64,000 nt of DNA. Origin: Halomonas sp. GT. GTDB taxonomy: Bacteria > Pseudomonadota > Gammaproteobacteria > Pseudomonadales > Halomonadaceae. Under the pieces are notes generated by a model. That model did no database searches. It saw only the letters and a list, made by a program, of their open reading frames with translations, and was not told where the DNA came from. Position numbers and translations under genes: made by a program. The stretch is taken from contig NZ_CP020562.1 in NCBI RefSeq assembly GCF_002082565.1, positions 868,001 through 932,000 of the forward strand. Reading direction: 5' to 3'. Positions 61,069 through 64,000 of the stretch are shown in pieces (position 1 is the first letter of the stretch; every line of letters begins with the position of its first letter).

Positions 61069-61091
61069 CGCTACCAACCCCTTCGGTAGCG
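61069..61091 (+). promoter_or_regulatory. Hairpin in the cyo leader
   Basis: CGCTACC (61069-61075) and GGTAGCG (61085-61091) form a perfect 7-bp stem followed by CATATTTTT, a terminator-like element between the FNR box and cyoA. It might be an attenuator or mark the end of an upstream transcript. The rest of 60957-61229 shows no gene. Confidence 0.45.
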
Positions 61092-61229
61092 CATATTTTT
61101 CCCGAAGCAACGCTTACGTACTCACTGTTCTGGGAAAAGTATGGGGTGTTAGTTAGCGGGCTATTTAGCTAGCTATTAAGCTGGCCAAATAGTGCGCTGT
61201 TTTGGACAACTCTCTGACGAGATCACACC

Positions 61230-62282
61230 ATGCAACGACATACCCTCTGGCGCAGGCGAGGCACATTCGTGCTCGTCATGTTGTGCCTGTTGTTAACGGG
61301 CTGCAGTTCTGCATTGTTGGATCCCAAGGGGCAGATTGGCGTTGAGCAACGCTCGCTAATACTGACCTCATTTGGGCTGATGCTAATTGTAGTGATTCCG
61401 GTGATAGTGATGACGCTGCTGTTTGGTTGGCGTTATCGGCGCAGCAATCGCAATATTGCTAAATACCTACCCGACTGGGCGCACTCTAATGCGATTGAAG
61501 TCGCGGTATGGACAGTGCCTTGTTTAATCATCGCTGTCTTAGCGTTTCTTACCTGGAAAACCTCCCATAGTTTAGATCCCCATAAGCCCATCGAAAGCGA
61601 TACCGCCGCAATGGAAATCCAAGTGGTAGCGCTGGACTGGAAATGGCTGTTCATCTACCCCGAACAAGGCATTGCCAGTGTCAACGAGCTGGCCTTTCCT
61701 GTGGATACGCCGGTGCGTTTTCGTGTCAGTTCTGGTTCGGTGATGAATGCGTTCTTTATTCCGCGCTTAGGCAGCCAAATCTATGCCATGGCGGGTATGG
61801 ATAACGATGTTCATCTAATTGCAGATGACGTCGGCGTTTATCCAGGCCGTTCCACTAATTATAGCGGTTCGGGCTTCTCTGGAATGACTTTCGATGCTCA
61901 CGTTACCACCCCTGAAGATTTTGAGATGTGGGTTGAAAACGTGCGGGCTTCCAATGAAACCCTGACCTATCCCGAACGCTATAGCGATTTAGTCAAACCG
62001 AGTGAATACCACCCGGTCGAGTACTTCTCTGAGGTGTCTCCGGCGCTCTATACGTCGATTCTGACCAGCTTTCATACCGGTGGCAGTGGGCACGGTGGTC
62101 ATGGCGACCATGTTAACCACGAAGCCGTCAGTGATGTTGACGATAGCCACGGCGAGTCTGGCGAGCTAGAAAGCGCAGGCGCTACCCATCATCAGGCCGC
62201 GTTTGGCCACGTTACCAATCAGCATGCTAGTGAGGATCACGCGATGAGCGGCCATCCCACAAGCGTTGAAGCGGGGGGTTAA
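61230..62282 (+). CDS. cyoA: Cytochrome bo3 ubiquinol oxidase subunit II
   Basis: A 350-residue lipoprotein: lipobox LLLTGCSS with the acylated Cys at C25, two membrane helices (about 43-65 and 88-108), and a periplasmic cupredoxin-like domain ([33 protein letters not shown], then [20 protein letters not shown]). No CuA cysteines are present, so it is a quinol rather than cytochrome c oxidase subunit. The C-terminal 70 residues form a His/Asp/Glu-rich tail, with about a dozen histidines, that E. coli CyoA lacks. It heads the cyo operon; cyoB starts 3 bp later. Confidence 0.94.
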   Translation: MQRHTLWRRRGTFVLVMLCLLLTGCSSALLDPKGQIGVEQRSLILTSFGLMLIVVIPVIVMTLLFGWRYRRSNRNIAKYLPDWAHSNAIEVAVWTVPCLIIAVLAFLTWKTSHSLDPHKPIESDTAAMEIQVVALDWKWLFIYPEQGIASVNELAFPVDTPVRFRVSSGSVMNAFFIPRLGSQIYAMAGMDNDVHLIADDVGVYPGRSTNYSGSGFSGMTFDAHVTTPEDFEMWVENVRASNETLTYPERYSDLVKPSEYHPVEYFSEVSPALYTSILTSFHTGGSGHGGHGDHVNHEAVSDVDDSHGESGELESAGATHHQAAFGHVTNQHASEDHAMSGHPTSVEAGG

Positions 62283-62284
62283 GC

Positions 62285-64000
62285 ATGTTTGGAAAACTGA
62301 CGTTAGAGTCGATTCCGTATCACGAACCGATCATTATGATCGTTGCCGCCATGATGGCGATTGGCGGTGCTGCGCTTATCGGCGCATTAACCTATTACCG
62401 AAAGTGGGGCTGGCTGTGGAACGAGTGGTTTACCTCCGTTGACCACAAAAAGCTCGGTATTATGTATTTTGTGGTTGCCTTGGTGATGCTGCTACGCGGC
62501 TTTGCCGATGCGATTATGATGCGTACCCAGTTAGCTATGGCTGCTGGTGGGGCCGCGGGTTACCTCCCTCCTGAACACTATGATCAGATCTTTACCGCCC
62601 ATGGCGTGATTATGATCTTTTTCGTTGCGATGCCCATGGTCATCGGTTTGATGAATCTGGTGGTGCCGCTGCAAATTGGTGCGCGCGACGTTGCTTTTCC
62701 TTTCCTGAATAACCTGAGTTTTTGGCTGTTCGCGGTGTCCGCGATTCTGGTTAATATTTCTCTGGTAGTAGGGGAATTCGCCAAAACTGGCTGGCTCGCT
62801 TACGCGCCGCTTTCGGGGATAGAGTTTAGCCCTGGTGTGGGGGTCGATTATTGGATATGGGCGTTACAAATATCTGGCATAGGTACGACGCTCACCGGGA
62901 TTAATTTCTTTGTTACGATCCTGAAAATGCGCACTAAAGGCATGACCATGTTCCGCATGCCTATTTTTACCTGGACATCGCTTTGTGCCAACGTCCTGAT
63001 CATTGCCTCTTTCCCGATTCTTACCGCAACTATCGCGCTGTTAACCCTAGACCGCTACTTCGGCATGCACTTCTTCACCAATGATTTTGGCGGCAATATG
63101 ATGATGTACGTCAACCTCATCTGGGCCTGGGGCCATCCGGAAGTGTACATCCTGATCCTGCCAGCTTTTGGCGTGTTCTCTGAAGTGATCGCGACCTTCG
63201 CTCGTAAGCGTCTGTTTGGTTACACCACTATGGTATGGGCCACAGTGGCGATCACACTGCTGTCGTTCATCGTTTGGTTGCACCACTTCTTCACCATGGG
63301 GGCTGGGGCCAACGTCAACGCCTTCTTCGGCATTATGACGATGATCATTGCCATTCCCACTGGGGTGAAAGTATTCAACTGGCTGTTCACTATCTTCCGC
63401 GGCAGCCTGGAGCTGACCTCGCCGGTGCTATGGACCTTAGGCTTTATTATTACTTTCACCTTAGGCGGTATGACCGGCGTGATGTTGGCGCTACCCGCGG
63501 CCAACTTTGTACTGCATAACAGTCTGTTCGTGATTGCCCACTTCCACAACGTGATTATTGGTGGCGTGGTATTCGGCATGATGGCGGGCTTAACGTACTG
63601 GTTCCCCAAAGCCTTCGGTTTCACGCTTAGCGAGAAGTGGGGTAAGCGTTCATTCTGGTGTTGGTTTATTGGCTTCTATGTCGCCTTTATGCCGCTCTAT
63701 GTGTTGAGCTTCTTTGGGGCGGTGCGCCGCATGCAGTCCTATGCCAACCCTGAATGGCAGTCGTGGATGATCCTGGCCTGGGTAGGTGCCGTTATCATCA
63801 TGATGGGCATTGCCTGCACCATTATTCAGTTCTGGGTGAGTATTCGTGATCGCAAACTGAATGCTGATGTGACTGGCGACCCATGGGATGGCCGTACATT
63901 GGAGTGGTCAACGTCATCACCAGCACCGTTCTACAACTTTGCCCGTTTGCCAGAAGTTGGTGATATCGACAGTTTCTGGTCGCAAAAACAGCGTAGCAAC
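62285..64000 (+). CDS. cyoB: Cytochrome bo3 ubiquinol oxidase subunit I, 3'-truncated
   Basis: Open reading frame from ATG 62285 to the window end (572 codons without stop); the E. coli protein is 663 residues, so about 90 are missing. The quinol site and haem residues fall at the E. coli positions by direct count: R71, D75, H98, Q101 and H106. The Cu-B site is seen in WGHPEVY (H-Y cross-link pair) and HHFF, the proton-channel lysine in PTGVKVFNW, and the haem ligands in HFHN. It is the proton-pumping core subunit that oxidises ubiquinol and reduces oxygen. Confidence 0.97.
   Translation, partial: MFGKLTLESIPYHEPIIMIVAAMMAIGGAALIGALTYYRKWGWLWNEWFTSVDHKKLGIMYFVVALVMLLRGFADAIMMRTQLAMAAGGAAGYLPPEHYDQIFTAHGVIMIFFVAMPMVIGLMNLVVPLQIGARDVAFPFLNNLSFWLFAVSAILVNISLVVGEFAKTGWLAYAPLSGIEFSPGVGVDYWIWALQISGIGTTLTGINFFVTILKMRTKGMTMFRMPIFTWTSLCANVLIIASFPILTATIALLTLDRYFGMHFFTNDFGGNMMMYVNLIWAWGHPEVYILILPAFGVFSEVIATFARKRLFGYTTMVWATVAITLLSFIVWLHHFFTMGAGANVNAFFGIMTMIIAIPTGVKVFNWLFTIFRGSLELTSPVLWTLGFIITFTLGGMTGVMLALPAANFVLHNSLFVIAHFHNVIIGGVVFGMMAGLTYWFPKAFGFTLSEKWGKRSFWCWFIGFYVAFMPLYVLSFFGAVRRMQSYANPEWQSWMILAWVGAVIIMMGIACTIIQFWVSIRDRKLNADVTGDPWDGRTLEWSTSSPAPFYNFARLPEVGDIDSFWSQKQRSN

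Noticed and set aside
1..64000. Search for CRISPR arrays, rRNA, tRNA, integrases or prophage genes
   Set aside because: No regularly spaced repeats, RNA gene landmarks, integrase motifs or phage structural genes were seen by eye.

Overview
This window looks like chromosomal DNA from a halophilic gammaproteobacterium, most likely Halomonas or a close relative of the Halomonadaceae. This is inferred from gene content and protein character (CyoAB ubiquinol oxidase, an ArfA homologue, TTT-type transport, NasR-like antitermination, a CsbD protein, acidic proteins), not from a database search. About 53 protein genes or remnants are dense on both strands. I saw no tRNA, rRNA, CRISPR array, intact insertion sequence or prophage.

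Layout. 1-8 kb: the 3' part of a uroporphyrinogen-III methyltransferase gene, a small arfA ribosome-rescue gene, a divergent two-component phosphorelay (response regulator; exported molybdopterin-fold-like protein; hybrid kinase with HPt), a REC-EAL phosphodiesterase and a chemoreceptor. 8-13 kb: a Tat-exported amidohydrolase paired with a COG0523 GTPase, lying between an intact ABC exporter gene and a decayed partial copy of that gene. 13-20 kb: a minus-strand cluster of paired chromate-type transporters, a tripartite tricarboxylate transporter (tctC-B-A) and a cytoplasmic gamma-glutamyltransferase, with a divergent GntR/FCD regulator. 20-26 kb: DUF1415, GNAT, LLM oxidoreductase, SDR, a NIT-ANTAR antiterminator and a nitrate/nitrite transporter. 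The transporter's upstream region carries an NtrC-like site, a sigma-54 promoter and an ANTAR-type double hairpin with a competing terminator. 26-33 kb: patatin lipase, a CZB-domain protein, two L,D-transpeptidases and an M23 endopeptidase (cell-wall remodelling). 33-42 kb: LysR, glutathionyl-hydroquinone reductase, PRC-barrel and CsbD proteins, a DEAD-box helicase with a long structured leader, endonuclease V, a class-I amidotransferase, thiol peroxidase, and a GATase/amidoligase pair.

42-49 kb is the least understood part: a large MscS-family channel, a degenerate membrane-anchored J-like protein, a TerB-J protein with a Q/K-rich linker, an unrecognised two-helix membrane protein and a CBS-BON protein. 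48.6-53 kb is a sugar locus (thuA-like, Gfo/Idh/MocA oxidoreductase, solute-binding protein, LacI regulator) with two identical operator palindromes. Its thuA is frameshifted at a G7 run and no permease genes are present. 53-61 kb is a complete deoxynucleoside catabolic cluster (tsx-nupC-deoC-deoA-deoB-deoD-cdd) with a divergent deoR and a near-canonical DeoR operator. 61-64 kb starts the cyo operon (cyoA, and cyoB running off the window end), preceded by a perfect FNR/ANR box.

The best-supported new observations are the layered nas control region (NtrC, sigma-54, ANTAR antitermination), the arfA stop codon lying in a hairpin loop, the ABC-gene duplication scar flanking the amidohydrolase/COG0523 pair, the thuA poly-G frameshift, and the uncharacterised mechanosensitive/J-protein neighbourhood.
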